Positions 21,201 through 34,134 are shown, counted from the first letter of the stretch. The stretch: 64,000 nt of DNA from Diadema setosum (GCA_033980235.1 CM067075.1:31347385-31411384); one strand, 5' to 3'. The notes: generated by a model from the letters alone, not told the origin. Made by a program: numbers and translations.

Positions 21201-22085
21201 TCCATCTCATTCTGTTTCTTGTTCAAATGCTGCGCGCGCACACAGTGTGTATCTGGCTCTGACATTCCTGAACTTTGGACTGTAACCAGCCCATGGACTG
21301 TAATTTTCCCCCTCCTCAATTCATCATCTTCTGCTGATTTTTACTGAATATGCTGCATGCATCACCGAGGAATAGACTGCCGTGCGTGCGTTTTTCCGTC
21401 TTTTGATACATTGTTGGAGAGTGTCGTCACGAAAAAATCAGTCGCAAAGACATCTTGCTAAAAAAAACATTAGAATAACAATATCGGCAAAGAGACTCCG
21501 TGAGTGGTATTCGTCAACTTTCCTCTGTAGCGTTGTTCTATGAAATGCTCGCGCAGTCGAATTGAATTCCTGATGGGAGTTGGCTGCTGTCAGTTTGCTT
21601 TCGAAAACAAAGCCGAGTACAGCAGCTGCTATAGCGTTATTCACGTTGTGGCTACCGTCGTGTGTAGCGCGCATTGAATTCAGCTCAATTGAGGACGATG
21701 GAATTTTTTTCTTCTTTATTTCCACTACACAAAATGCGACGCACAGTACAAAATAATACAGGCAAAAGTAAAGATTTATACACACTATAATTACTAAACA
21801 TGTAGGCCTACATTATGCATGATAGTATTAAACAAAGAATGCATACTTTGCAGAAATGACATTAAGAAGTACATTTAAAAAAAAAAGCGATGGAAAAGAG
21901 TGCATCGCACCCTCGTTTATTTTCTCCATTTCCGGATAAGGCTTTCCATATACACTATGCATGTAATTAAAAAAAAACAAAAAAAAAACTTCACATTATG
22001 TAAGCTGCATGAAGTTATGATGGAGTCGGTCGCATAGGCCTACCTCATGCACTGAAAACCTTACGGCAATATCAACGCTAATGGT

Positions 22086-22110
22086 CCCCCCCCCCCCCCC
22101 CCCCCCCCCC
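22086..22110 (+). repeat. Poly-C tract, 25 bases
   Basis: An uninterrupted C25 run, the longest mononucleotide C tract in the window. Confidence 0.95.
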
Positions 22111-23734
22111 GTTGACATAGACTTCGTTGGAGGAACCCCGCAAATTCGATTAAAGGCGCACTTCCGTTTATCCTTTATAATTAAAGGACAAATCAGAATC
22201 AGTCAACAGTAAGTCTAAAAAAAAAAGAAAAAACCGAGTAACATTTAATAATATCACTCTTTCTTTTCAGACTAACTTGAAACTGGATCGGAAAAAGTCT
22301 CGTCAGTCATTTATTTTGCAGATGATCTTTAAGCATTTCTCTTTTTATATTTACTTTTTTGAATCCCAGTTACAGATTGAAATTTGATTTGATTTGGTTT
22401 GGTTTATTTGTTTCTGTATCATCGTTGTACATGCACATTCATGTACAAACATAAATATAAGTTGTTCACAGAATATGTTTTTCTTCATTGCCTTTACAAA
22501 ATGCACAGCAAAACGTATAAGTAAGACAACAATGAATAATACAGTGGGGCTAAATCATAAGCATGGCTTGATTTGCGTACATAATACACATCGGAAAGAG
22601 AATATAGGAGGGAGAGATGACTTGCATAGAGATAGGATAGTTGAAAGGAGAAAGGAAAAGGAGAGGGGAAATTAAGGACGAATCAAGGTTTGTTAAATGA
22701 TCGAAGAATAATTTGTCATAAAGGACACAAGCAAAAAAAAAAAATCATTATAAATCGTCCAGTATTCATTGACAGTTCCTCAGATGATGAGGTCAATTTG
22801 TTGCACTCTGTTGATTGACAATAATATGTCTTGGAAAGTTACCGTCAATTACCTAAGTGACCGTTTGTTTTCAAACACTTAAGTTCTTAATAAAGTTGTG
22901 CATTTTCCCAGCCGTACAAATCTCCGTGGCCTACTGTAAGTAAACGTTGGTTAGATTCACTCTTGCTCATTAAAAAGCTTACCATAATATTTATGTATAG
23001 TAAGTATTGTTATCCACGCCGAATATGATAAATGTCCCATTCTGAAGACTTAACTTTCCGAAATAAAATTTTGAAAAACTTAAAGCTGTATCAGTAACGC
23101 AAATCATCACATGGCAGGTTTATGAATAATTTGTCCACGGACTGTGTTGCTGGTATTTCTTGTACTATGTTCAAAGGAGTGATCTGAACTATGTTTATCC
23201 TGTTGAAATGAGTGATAATATTTTCACCTTCCTCCTTTTCGAACATTGGCTGTGAAAAAAAGATGATAATGATAAATATCTGAGTGGTGTGATCACGCAC
23301 ATTTGCAGAAGCTTGTAGAATTATGGTCTCGTGATTTCGCTTAGTTAGCTGACCTCGGCTAATTTACATTCATCTGTTTATCTATTATTATTTTGTTTGT
23401 TTGTTTGGTGTTTGTTTGTTTTTTTTTCATTGCTTTTTCATTATTTCTGCCCGCCACTCGCCACTTACTCACTCGATTGAGCTATAATGACACGGATTAC
23501 AGATCCCGACTGATGCACGAGTTCGTATAATGGAGACTCCGGACCTCCATAGCAAGCACTTTCCCTAATTATCTGCTTATAAATTATCATCATACAGTGC
23601 AAAGAGCAGAGCTATAAATGGAGGGAAATATCGTACAATCTGAATGGCTGGCCTATTATGTTCTATTGTTCACTGTTCTTGTGGGCACTCATGGTTTGCC
23701 CATAATTGATGTGTTGCCTAGGTGTTGCGTCTGG

Positions 23735-23805
23735 CTTGTTTGTTTGTTTGTTTGTCTGTCTGTCTGTCTGACTGATTGTCGGTCTGTCTGTTTGTTTGTT
23801 TTTGG
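23735..23805 (+). repeat. (GTTT)n/(GTCT)n microsatellite
   Basis: Tetranucleotide array GTTT then GTCT, followed by degenerate copies and GTTT again. The variant order suggests slippage after point change. Confidence 0.85.
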
Positions 23806-24084
23806 AATGTCTCTTGCAAATGGAGCGTTAGGACACGCTTCACAGTACCTCTGAGCTCACGTCTATCCCTTTTTTGTTTTGTCTTCTGAGCCCATTTGGA
23901 TGAGTGAATGGCTGAATTGCCAGCGGCGTTCCACTGCGTATAATACATAAGATTAACATTGTGCTCTCATCTTTTGCTGCCATTCCTCTTTATTTTCCTT
24001 TTCAAGAGGGGAGAAGTGACTTCAGTGTGTCCTTCATCCATTATAACGATTTGAATAAACAATAATGTAACTAAGGTTTGAGTT

Positions 24085-24600
24085 AGTTTATGTGCACATA
24101 GGTACAAATTACTTTTCGTTTTATTCTCAGTTTGTTTAGACACTTTGCTCTTCTCAAAGCAACGAAATGTCTAAGCTTGTTTAACTTAACAATTTATAGA
24201 ATTCATCAGTTATCAGTTAACTTGCGTGGATCAAGGGGCCCGTTTCATAAAACGATATTTGTTAAATGCTACTCAAATCCTTGCATCTGATTGGCTGAGA
24301 GCAAACTTGTCATAGAAATATGGCAGTTGTACTGATAACAAGTTATATGAAAGGGATCCCAGTGACCAAGATGGTCCACAAATGTTACTCTGGAAGGCAT
24401 CCATTACATTACTTTGCATTGAATGCATTTTAGCATCTTTTCTATTGATATTGTCAAATACATGTACCACTTTTGCTGTCAGGTGGTTGTGCTAGCAAGC
24501 AACTTTTAAGGATTACTTCAGTCATTATATTACAATTGCTTACCTCAGTGACTTTACAGATCAACGTGCCCTGTTGATACAAATGACCTTTTAATTTCTA
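24085..24600 (+). repeat. Dispersed repeat with a nested MITE, copy 1 (partner at 34135-34525)
   Basis: Shared ordered blocks with 34135-34525 include AAAGCATCCAT-like, TCTATTGATATTG, CACTTTTGCTGTCAGGTGG and AAGGATTAC. In this copy a GGGCCC-ended MITE (24235-24361) interrupts the sequence and is absent from the other copy, which dates the MITE insertion after the spread of the repeat. Confidence 0.55.
24235..24361. mobile_element. Short GGGCCC-ended MITE, copy 2
   Basis: The left end GGGGCCCGTTTCATAAAA and the inverted right end GGGATCCCTTTCATATAA bound about 127 bases. The empty site is seen in the related repeat at 34135-34525, supporting insertion. Confidence 0.5.
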
Positions 24601-25013
24601 TTCATGGGCAAAATAGAACCTTGAACTAACTTATATCTTGTTTGTTACATAAAAATATGATTATGTATGTCTGTCCATTCATATAAGTAGACATATAAGC
24701 TTGAAATCATGGCTGAGTGTACAAATGAAAGGTAACCTCCAAAACGTCTCATCATTCTTATATTGTGTATTGATACCATCAAGAATACATGACGATGATT
24801 TATGATGATTTGTTTGCCATGAAATAAACGTTGATTTTATGGTTGAAGTGTTTTACTGCTTGTTGATCTCCGGAGATTGTGTTTATACACGTACCTGTTG
24901 ATACATGTGTGCCCGTAGATACGTTATACTTGGTACATGTACTTGACTTTTAGGAGACCCATGGCTGAACGTCTCTTTCATTTTATTCTGAAAATGTGTC
25001 CATGGTAAGTTAA

Positions 25014-25435
25014 AGGGATGATATAGTGTTGGTTGATGTGTAATGAGAATTCAGCTTTTAAACTTTTGCGAGATATTTAGAAACCATTTTATGACATGTT
25101 AAGAAACTTCTGATTCTAAGAGGAATTCAAAGTTTATTTGATGAAAATTGGTTTTGAAATGGCTGAGATATCTAAAAACAAAGTAAAGCAAAGCGATTCT
25201 AATAAAAGGTAGGTCCCTTATACCTCTGTTAGGATCGCATTGTTTGGGATATCTCAGCCATTTCTAAGCCAATATTCATCAAGTAAACTTGGATTTATTG
25301 TTAGAATTGTATGCTCTTTTATCATAAGAGGTTTTTCAATTCACAAAAATCATTATAAAAAAAAACCCACAAAAACCCAAAACGTTGGAAACCTCAAATC
25401 GCATCTCAGCCGAAACTGTACCATCAAGTGTAACA
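25014..25435. mobile_element. TTAA-flanked palindromic MITE, copy 3
   Basis: It starts with AGGGATGATATAGTG directly after TTAA (25010-25013). It carries the family arms TTTATTTGATGAAAATTGG and GATATCTCAGCCATTTC; the right end has decayed. The centre is near 25215. Confidence 0.65.
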
Positions 25436-25735
25436 CGTTGTAAGATTGATATTCTCAAAGAGTTGATAAGCGTCAGCAATCAACGTTTGTATAGAAATCG
25501 ACCTTCTGTTATGCCAATGAGAAGTGTATGACTCAAATTTCTTTTCCAGCTCTGATACGTTGAATGTCTTCTCTGTAAATCGTGCTTTAGGTAATTCAGT
25601 CAGATGTATGACCTTTGTCTCACAGTGTATTCTGTATGATGAGCATACAAAGGCATAATCAGAATTATGTAATGCGCTTGATAATACCTTGTGCTTTTCC
25701 TTTGACGCCGAAAAAGAAAACGATTTGATGTACAA
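25424..25735 (-). other. Unrecognised 103-codon open frame
   Basis: The frame encodes a fairly balanced composition, including ELEKKFESYTSHWHNRR and IADAYQLFENI, less skewed than the other chance frames here. I do not recognise a domain. It has no clear splice sites at its ends and adjoins the MITE at 25014-25435 and the inverted repeat at 25970-26450, so a transposon coding remnant is as likely as an exon. Confidence 0.2.
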
Positions 25736-25969
25736 TTAAAGAGGAAATGTGGAAAACAATGACGTCTCTGTGAGAACGCATTACATGCGAAATCATAAGT
25801 GATTCAAAATAAATAACTGAAAACCAGCAGCTACAACGATGAGTAGGAGGCGCATACACAGGAACCATGAGCTTGTTCTGTGTACATAAAAGTCGGAGGT
25901 GGTAATCCAATTGTACACGTCATGGGTGAACAATATTGGAATATTGATTGGGAAGCATTTAAAAAAATA

Positions 25970-26450
25970 TAAACTTCGTGGCAGACGTCGGGGTTTTCCC
26001 CTGTCGTAAAGGCACTCCTTGATAACAACAGGCATAAAATCTTGATGAAAAGATTAAAGACGGCAAAAAAGAAATTCAAGGACCTTATGCTCATTTTGAG
26101 TGTCAACCAGATTTCGGGGAGGTCACGTAATCCACCAGTGTCCACAGAGGACGAACTTCAGGCAATCGCTCTTTCATTGTAGAGCACTGATGTCATTATA
26201 AAGGAGGTGTCATGCTACTTCATTGTCATTATACTCAAGATAAGTAACTTGGCTACCTTATTAAGGACAAGATTTGCTTTTTCCAAAACAAAGTGAAAAG
26301 GTACTATCTTTCACTGAGCAAATAAGGTCCTTGAATTTCTCTGTTGTATTCTTTAATTCTTTCATCAAGATTTTTTGTCTGTTGTTATCAAGGAGTCATG
26401 CATTTACGAATGGGGAAAGAACCGACGTCTCCCACGAAGTTTTTTGTTTC
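25970..26450. mobile_element. Inverted-repeat element
   Basis: Arms at about 25970-26100 and 26315-26450 are inverted copies. TCAAGGACCTTAT near 26078 pairs with ATAAGGTCCTTGA near 26321. TTGATAACAACAG pairs with CTGTTGTTATCAA. GACGTCGG pairs with CCGACGTC. The loop has no recognised content. Confidence 0.55.
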
Positions 26451-27130
26451 CATGCACAAAGAAAATGAACTGATGTCAGTAACATTTTCATTTGCCTTTT
26501 TTCCACTTTTGACGTAACATTTCCATGGCAATTAAAAAAAAAAAAAAATAGGTCCATTAACTCAAATGTCACTGAATGTAGGAATTCCCACAGTCTTGCC
26601 TAGTGCGATAGTGCGATTTGACACACTGCGTCGTGTTGATGTAACGCTCTCTTGAATTACACGGACACTAATAGGCGCCATGAAAAATAAACAGATGGCG
26701 TGTTCTCAACACAATGCAAACTCAAGCTTGGAAAAAAAAAAGCATGCACATTATAATTGCACGCTATTACATACACATACATGAACAGCAAGTTCAATAA
26801 TAACAAGGTCACAAAATTATGACAAATGTTCAAATCCAACACATTTGTACATATCTTTGTATCTTCTTCTCAATGTGCATCAGTGTGAGTTTAATTATTT
26901 CTTCTCAGAATAAAAAGATTTAACACAAAAGATCTAAAGTGTCAATCCTTCCAAGGTATAATACTACTTATCAACTGGTCTCTGTTCAGTTGCAAAACTT
27001 GTGTCAATATGTATCAAGTATCACTAGACATATACATTCAAAGTTCTGGAATTGTGAAAAGCCTCAGAACAATGCCACAGTCGACCTTCTGACGTCACAG
27101 TGTGATCTTAGTGCCAAGTTTCGTTCATCA

Positions 27131-27250
27131 TCTCGACTCAGCATAACTTGCATGTTCCTGTCATATCAATGTGACTAACAAAAGACATGGCGAGGGAACA
27201 TGCAAGTTATGCTGAGTCGAGGGGAAGGTGCATTCCAGTGTCTTTTGTTA
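27131..27250. repeat. Two interleaved inverted repeats
   Basis: 27131-27157 and 27195-27221 are perfect 27-base inverted complements. A second 12-base pair, TAACAAAAGACA (27175-27186) and TGTCTTTTGTTA (27239-27250), is interleaved, giving order A-B-A'-B'. Both cannot form simple nested hairpins together. Confidence 0.75.
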
Positions 27251-27546
27251 AACATTTCAGTACTTTGCCAATGATTGACAGATGAGGTCATCTCAAGAAT
27301 ATTAATATTGATTAATTTGGAAGTAATCTGGAGAAAAATAAAAGAAAAAATCGTTGAAAATATATGGAATGTTTCTAGACATTCATTTCACCACAAAAGT
27401 GATGTTGAGGGTATCATAAATCAACACAAATCAACATGCATTTGGATTTCACGGCCCCTTTAATTCTGTGTATTTCTTATGAACCTTAGAGAGCACCCTT
27501 TAGTGGGTATGATACGCGTCATAAATATCGATCTATCGTTCTATTG

Positions 27547-27715
27547 TTATATATTACTATTACTATTAGTATTACTATTACCAATATTACTACTATTACT
27601 ACTACTACTCCTACTGCTAACTACTACTACTACCACTACTACTACTATTACTATCACTACTACTACTACTACTACTACTTCTACTACTACTACTACTACT
27701 TCTACTAATATCATG
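27547..27715 (+). repeat. (ACT)n microsatellite
   Basis: A trinucleotide ACT/ATT array. It produces open frames on both strands that are artefacts. Confidence 0.9.
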
Positions 27716-28188
27716 ATCGTTATTATAATCAAGTCCGCATGTTACCTGACAGACTGACAAAATGACCTGAGCACAAGAACCTTGCGATGTGCAATACAAA
27801 GAACTTGCAGAGAAAAGTCCACACTCGAGAAGATTTTGTTAACTCACATTAGTAACATGAGAGTAAAACAGCTTTGATGTTTTTAATAGCCCCTACAATG
27901 GTCTCAAAATTGTTGTTGTTATTAGTAGTAAATAGGAAGTGAAAAGAAGAGAGGAAAATGGGTCTCTATTAAAAATAATTTGCAACAGACAATATTGACG
28001 TAAAATCTGATCATAATAAAACTTAAACAAACCAAACATTATTATTAGATAATCAGTATGATGTCTCCACGAGGGAGCTCATAATAATGTCTCTACAAGG
28101 GAGATCATCATGAGTGTCTTCACGTGGGAGATCATAATAAATGTCACGACATTGTGAGTAATACATCATTTACACCCAGGGGATAGGG

Positions 28189-28383
28189 TAGTTTGCAGGC
28201 ACAAACCCTTGTTGGTCGTAAAGGAGTCTGCGCCAAGACTACTACATGCACCACTTTGGCACTGTCCCATAGGCCCTGTGTTGAAGCTTCTCCCAACAAG
28301 AGGCTGCAGTGTAGTGGTGCGTGTATTAGTCTTGGCGCATGCAGACTCCTATACGACCAACAAGGGTTTGTGCCTGCAAACTA
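28189..28383. mobile_element. Mutator-like (MULE) MITE with 9-base target duplication
   Basis: The 195-base element has near-identical inverted arms of about 70-80 bases starting TAGTTTGCAGGCACAAAC on each strand. It is bounded by the direct repeat GGGATAGGG at 28180-28188 and 28384-28392. A 9-base duplication plus long inverted ends is the Mutator-superfamily signature. The arms differ by only a few changes, including a 3-4 base insertion, so the insertion is young. Confidence 0.75.
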
Positions 28384-28707
28384 GGGATAGGGCGTGGAAG
28401 GTGAGACATCTTCATTGATCTTTGCAAGGGTTGTTTGAAAGCACTTCGAACTCTCGAACTTCTGGGATGTGTAAAAGCACCCCCTCCTGCATTGCATCTT
28501 TTTCATACCCTCTTTGCCAACAGTAGTGTGTATATTACTATGGAACGTACTTCCTTTTAAAAGATTGACTGCCTGAATACATTTCAAGGATCATTAAAAA
28601 AATCCTGACCTTTCCTATGAAATGCAATAGAGAAGCATATATATTGCATTCCAATGGACTGCACCTGCTGTGCACAGTGTGTGTGTGAGTGTGTGTAGGA
28701 GGGAGTG

Positions 28708-28715
28708 GGTATAGG

Positions 28716-28746
<31 letters not shown>

Positions 28747-28748
28747 AG
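28708..28748. repeat. (TA)n microsatellite
   Basis: TA-dinucleotide array after a short GT-rich tract. Confidence 0.85.
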
Positions 28749-28764
28749 TACAATTTTATCCTAT

Positions 28765-29214
28765 CTATTTTATTCCTATGTGAATAAAAGAAAAATGGCC
28801 ATCGGTAACCATTTTATATACAGTGGATGGAGAAAAAAAGTGAATTAACGTCCTTTGTCGTCTCGAGGCTAACGAGAGAATGAAAGAAATGCGATTGTTA
28901 AAATGGCTGATCTCTACACTGGAGAATTGCGTGCTTGACCAGTCATGAATAAACCAAGGATTCTGTTTCAAAACCACCCTCCTCACAGGGGTAAACAAGT
29001 TGTCAAATTCGTAAAGGCCTGTTGATAAAGTCCCTTCCGAGCCAAAGAAACGATAGTCATGTGAAAGGATTGTGTCCGGAATGTGACGGAAAAGGGGACA
29101 GAGAACCCGTGCTTCCCGCATGTCACAAGTAAAATCTGGATTCAGATCTTGGGTGTAAGTACACTTTCGATGTTTGGTGTGGGTACAATTCGATGTGAGG
29201 ACACTTTGGATCAT
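28765..29214 (-). other. Unrecognised 149-codon open frame
   Basis: One of the longest open frames outside the transporter that is not low-complexity. Its middle (REARVLCPLFRHIPDTILSH and NPWFIHDW) looks protein-like, but I recognise no family. There is no clear splice site at either end and no repeat partner in the window. It could be an isolated exon, a transposon remnant or chance. Confidence 0.2.
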
Positions 29215-29619
29215 TTGGTCTCAGTACTGCAATATCGACTGCAATGACTCAGATTTTGGTAGAGCAGCTTAAAAGAAACAAAAAAGAACGAATAATACAT
29301 GGCTTATGATAAACCAAACGGCCATGTCACTTTCACTTTACTACATACCAGATACATCGTCATTGTGTAATGTAACACCAGTGTAGTCCCATCTGGTCTA
29401 ATTTAGAACAGCAATAGCTCGATAAAGGTTGCACAATCTTGTTGCTTTAATCCGTTTTACTTTATTTTTGACTTACTTTCTTTAGTTCGATGTGCTCCTG
29501 TACGTATTTATTGTATGTACTTCGTGTATAGTGCACTTAAAGAGGAAAACGACAATGAATGTAATTTGGTGTACGTGGCACTTATACTTACGTTTGTAAA
29601 GTCATCAAAGTATTCATAA

Positions 29620-29990
29620 GTATTCAATTCAATTCAATTCAGTTCAATTTAATCTTTCAACCATCATTTCAGGAATTTAATAAAACACGCACGAAGATAA
29701 TTGATTACATGCAAAGTCATGGGAACACAGAAAGAGGAATTGAACTTGATGGTGGGAAAACCCCGGAGAAGCAGGTGGTGCTCATAGACAATAGGGGCCC
29801 AACAACACTTGGACATCGACTTGATATAAAAAGTAAGAGAGAATGAGCAAAATATATTCATTACACATTGTAAAGTTCGGTCTACAAGTGAATTTGGTGG
29901 CAAGATAAGTATTTGCATAGACATTCATACATTAACAAACAGCGTGGAAATCTGAGAGAGTAGAGAGGGAGTGTGAGACAGGTTGAGTGA
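29620..29990 (-). mobile_element. Probable LINE 3' end, minus orientation
   Basis: It begins with ATTCAATTCAATTCAGTTCA on the plus strand, the complement of a TTGAA-repeat tail, followed by about 350 bases of non-coding sequence. The strand is inferred from the tail. Confidence 0.4.
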
Positions 29991-30754
29991 AAGGAAGTAT
30001 ACAAGGAAGTGTCTATGTCAAGAGTCCGAACCACCACCAAAAAAAAAAAAAAAATCAATTCGTCGTGGTCATGTATTGATTACAGAGTGGCAATGATGAT
30101 AAATCTACGGACATGACGGAAGTCTTTTTTTTTCTATTCTCTCGAAAGGTTATTCCGAAGTTTAGGGAATTTTTATTTGATTTTACTGGATTACCTGTGA
30201 TATTACTGGATTACTTGATTTTACTCCAACGGATATCATTCGATTGAAGAGAACCGTTACCTGCTCGATATGACATTAGACACACTTGGCAATTATCCAG
30301 TTTGGAAGTTTGTAAATGGAAACCGAAGAATCATATGATACTGAATCAGTTATCATGGTTACGGGTAACGCAGGAAGTTACTCAGCAGGCTGGAAAATAA
30401 TTGTTATTACAGCGTGCTTGGCGTGTATGGATGTACCACTGAGTACCACTGAGGTGAGCTGAGGAAAAATTGGGGGGAAAAAACTCATGATATTGCGCTA
30501 CGTACAAGTTTCTATCAACATGCATGAATGTTTTGTTAATGAAAAACGATTAAAAAGAAAGCATTCGACTAAAATGGAAATGAGAGGGTATAGGAATTCT
30601 CATATGAATACAGAACACTAAAGAAATTTAGCGAAGGCTTGTGAGGGAGCGAAATGAATTGCGATGCTCTGACATCATCAACGTAACACGTGACTCTCAC
30701 TGATATCACTTTAAAGGACCCTCCCCCCCCCCAAAAAAAAAAAATAATGATGAT

Positions 30755-31290
30755 AATAATGTGGATTGAGTGAAAGCAGCAACATTAGTAGAACATATCA
30801 GTGAAAGTTTGAGGAAAATCGGACAATCGATGCAAAAGTTATGCATCTTTCAAGTTTTGTTGTTGGAACAGCTGGATGAAGAGACTACCAGAGGTTATGG
30901 CGTCATGTGTGGACAACAACATGAAGAATATATAAAGGGAATTCCATTAAAAAAAAATCATTTTTCATGAAAATTACACATTCCATCAACTTGATACTGA
31001 CATAATTATGTTAAGGATAGCGATTATTCTCCCTGTTTTCTGAAAGTGGTTAATCAAGTGTTCTTTCATTTTGCTAGAAAGGTGAATTTTTGTGGTATTT
31101 TCTTTATATTTCTATATTGTTATCAACACAACGCCGTAACCTCTAGTAGTCTTCTCATCCATCGGAAAAAAAAATATAACTTTTGCATCGATTGTCCATT
31201 TTTCGTCAAACGTTCACTGATGTGTTCTATCAATGTTGCTGCTTTCACTTAATTCACATTGCTCTTTGGACTTGGGTTTCCTTTGAATAT
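30755..31290. mobile_element. Palindromic (foldback) element
   Basis: Arms pair GTGAAAGCAGCAACATT near 30770 with its complement near 31240, and GGACAATCGATGCAAAAGTT near 30820 with its complement near 31185. The centre is near 31010. A diverged fragment of the inner right arm recurs at about 31880-32060. Confidence 0.6.
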
Positions 31291-31331
31291 TCATATTTCT
31301 CTACCCCCGTCTCCACCCCATGATTTTCCTG

Positions 31332-31569
31332 CTGGAAAGAGCACATTGTCCCACAGTGTGGAACGCATTCTGAAATCTCTTCACACTGTTAAATTCGAGT
31401 GTTTTAACATTGTGAAGACATTGTGAATCGTCAATTTGCAGTGTCAATCAAACATAACATGACCAGCGAACACAGTGTGGAAAACCCCATCACAGTGTGT
31501 AATCATTTTCCCACAGGCGACTATGTGAAAACATTTTGAACACACTGTGAGACGCTGCGTTCTTTCCAG
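31332..31569. mobile_element. MITE built of CACAGTGTG words
   Basis: The ends are CTGGAAAGAGC and, inverted, CTGGAAAGAACGC. The interior repeats CACAGTGTG or CACACTGTG at least five times with variable spacing. No clear target duplication was seen. Confidence 0.55.
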
Positions 31570-33699
31570 AAGAGATAGTGAAACTTGAATAGTTCTGTTT
31601 CTGTTACTGAGCTCAAGTGGACATTTTTATTTTGTTCAAACATTTCACTCCATTATCATCATTGGTATTAGACGATTCGTATAAATGTAATGATTTTTTT
31701 CAGTGTGGCTAAATTTATGTATTGTCGGATGAGAAGGTTACAGTAACTTATCTGAGGGCGCAGTATGCAATACTGGGACGAAATAGTTAAAAAAACAACA
31801 ACTCATAAATCGAGACTATTCGTAGAGACCGCCACCCCCCCCCCCAAAAAAAAAAAAACTAAAACAGCACATATTCGCCAAAGTAGTATCTGACATAGTA
31901 TTATACTAAGACTGATATCATATCTCCTGCTTTCTAAAAGAATTGTGTAAAGCTCTCTTTCATTATGCTTGAAAAATTGAAATGTTCGGAGTTCTTTTCA
32001 TTGTTTTTTAATTCATCATTCCACTATAATACTAGGACATTTGTACGTCCTGATGTAGCCTTCTTTTACCAGACAGGGATTACAGTATAAATATAATGGA
32101 CTGAAGCAAAATATCTAGAATTCCTAACATTTTGAACATAAAGTTAGTGTTTCTGCAAACTTTACTGTTGTTTTTTATAATAACATCATTTCATATAAAT
32201 TTATTCCATTTTTATTTCGTTTCCGACAAAAAAAAAAAAAATCAATTCGAAATAAACGATTGAATACACATTTTCTACATTCACTGAATCCACATAATTA
32301 TTCAAAATGTAAAATGATAGGCGTTTACTCGACATAACTATTGTTAATAACATTGTGATTTTTCAGATACCTGTATTGTATTCTCAAGAGGTTTTTTTTT
32401 GTTTTTTTTTTTTTTGTTTTTTTTTTTCAAAATCCCCAAATTAGGCTTTAATATCTTGAATCATGGGTCCTTCCATAGTCTTCACTCCGGGAGAATTTCC
32501 TTTAAAAAAAGTTATCAGGCAATGGAACTATCCGTGTCTGATGTCCTCAGACTAAACAAGTAATCAGCCATGTCGCGCACATTGAAGGCACACCTTGGGA
32601 GACTTTCTGTATGTAAGTATGTATAGTAAGTAGTTGCCATTCCAACTTGCCAATATGGGGACAAAGCGCTGATTTCTGCAGGGGAAAAATAAATAAAAGC
32701 AGGGTTCGATCAGTGAGTCTTGGTGGGTTTAATGGATGACGCCAAACGGCATGGCATGTTCGAATACTAGGTTCCCACTTTTCTGCGGAGTATACACCTG
32801 ATCGTTCGCTAAGTTTTGTTTTACTTCTCTTGCAATCCTCCACTTGGAGTGACATTCTTGAAATCTACGTATGTTTGTTCTAAACAACCTCATTTCTCAT
32901 GATAGTCTATTGTTGAACAGCACCTTTAAGCTGACCAAGCATTTTGATATGTTAATGGAGTGATCTCGTCATTATGACTGAATACAATTTAGAGAGAACA
33001 ACCCATATATCCCACGAACTGACCCTTCAATAACTATTCTTATACACTGCACGAGCTTGGCTATACAGCATACAGTACCAGCCAAGCCGATGTGGAGGAC
33101 GAGTATAATAAGCCTATTCATTTCAAACCTGTCCTTTTTTTTTCGATAGACGTCTTCGGGCACTGTTGAATGCAAATATCATTGGACCGACTCGATATCA
33201 CAATTGCTAAATATTTCATCGATACCGCAATTGCTATATATATATATATATATGCATCGTCATCATGGTCATGTTTATGTTATGGTCCAATTGCCCGATG
33301 GTATAGCAACCCTGCGGTACTGTTGTATACTGATGGCTATTTTTTTTTTCTCTTAATAAGCGGCCGGTGGGGGTGGGAAATGGAATTGTTCGCAGGGAGA
33401 TCGGCGTGTCTAGTATATGTGATAGATGTGTAAATCTTGTCTTAGGATGCTATAACAAAAGAAGAAGAAGAAAAAAAAAATAAAAGAGAAGAAAAGTAGT
33501 TAGCTATGCTCATGGTTTAGGCAGGTTCACCAGCGTCACTTTTCATTGGCAGCAGCCATCTGATACCGCATAAAGCAATAGGCCCGTGATTACGTTTTGG
33601 TTAGGAAGGATTACTAAATGCACAGTACAGTGTACAATATGTACAACATACACAACACACACGCATGTTTTATACATAAATCTATATGAATATATAAAT

Positions 33700-33701
33700 A
33701 A

Positions 33702-33737
<36 letters not shown>

Positions 33738-33738
33738 C
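33700..33738. repeat. (TA)n microsatellite
   Basis: TA array preceded by AAATAAATA repeats. Confidence 0.85.
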
Positions 33739-34134
33739 CCGAATGTTACATTGCCGAGTCCATAAATAAAGAATATCACACCTGGGATTAAGTTTTGACA
33801 AAATAATCCAATAACAAACTTTATTAGCTTGTTTGTCGTTCAACAAAGCACGTTATTCACTTCAATTCGTTCACAGACTCAATTGTAGCCTTTGTTACAT
33901 TAGCATAATTAAATATTTGCCAGTGTATGACGATAATTCGACTCGTTGCTTTCTCTTTCTCTTTCGCCGGCTATCCTGTCGACGATTCCAGAGTAGTCGC
34001 AAACCAGTCGTACACGGTAGCTGATGCAATGCTCAGTAGCCGTCAGTCACGCTGAACCAAGCAAAGTGTGAGGGTCTACAGGGCATTTCTATATACATGT
34101 ATGCAAACAAACATCTGACTTCTAGTAAGCCAGT

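Larger units (their letters stand above)
21202..24084. other. Intergenic stretch, no gene recognised
   Basis: It holds a 115-codon minus-strand open frame (21438-21785) with no recognised domain, a C25 homopolymer (22086-22110), a LINE-like tail in minus orientation near 22383-22440 (GATTTGATTTGGTTTGGTTT), and a (GTTT)n/(GTCT)n tract at 23735-23800. Confidence 0.5.

Noticed and set aside
28193..28418. Overlapping frames in the 28.2-28.4 kb palindrome
   Set aside because: They are translations of MITE arms with no homologous protein pattern.
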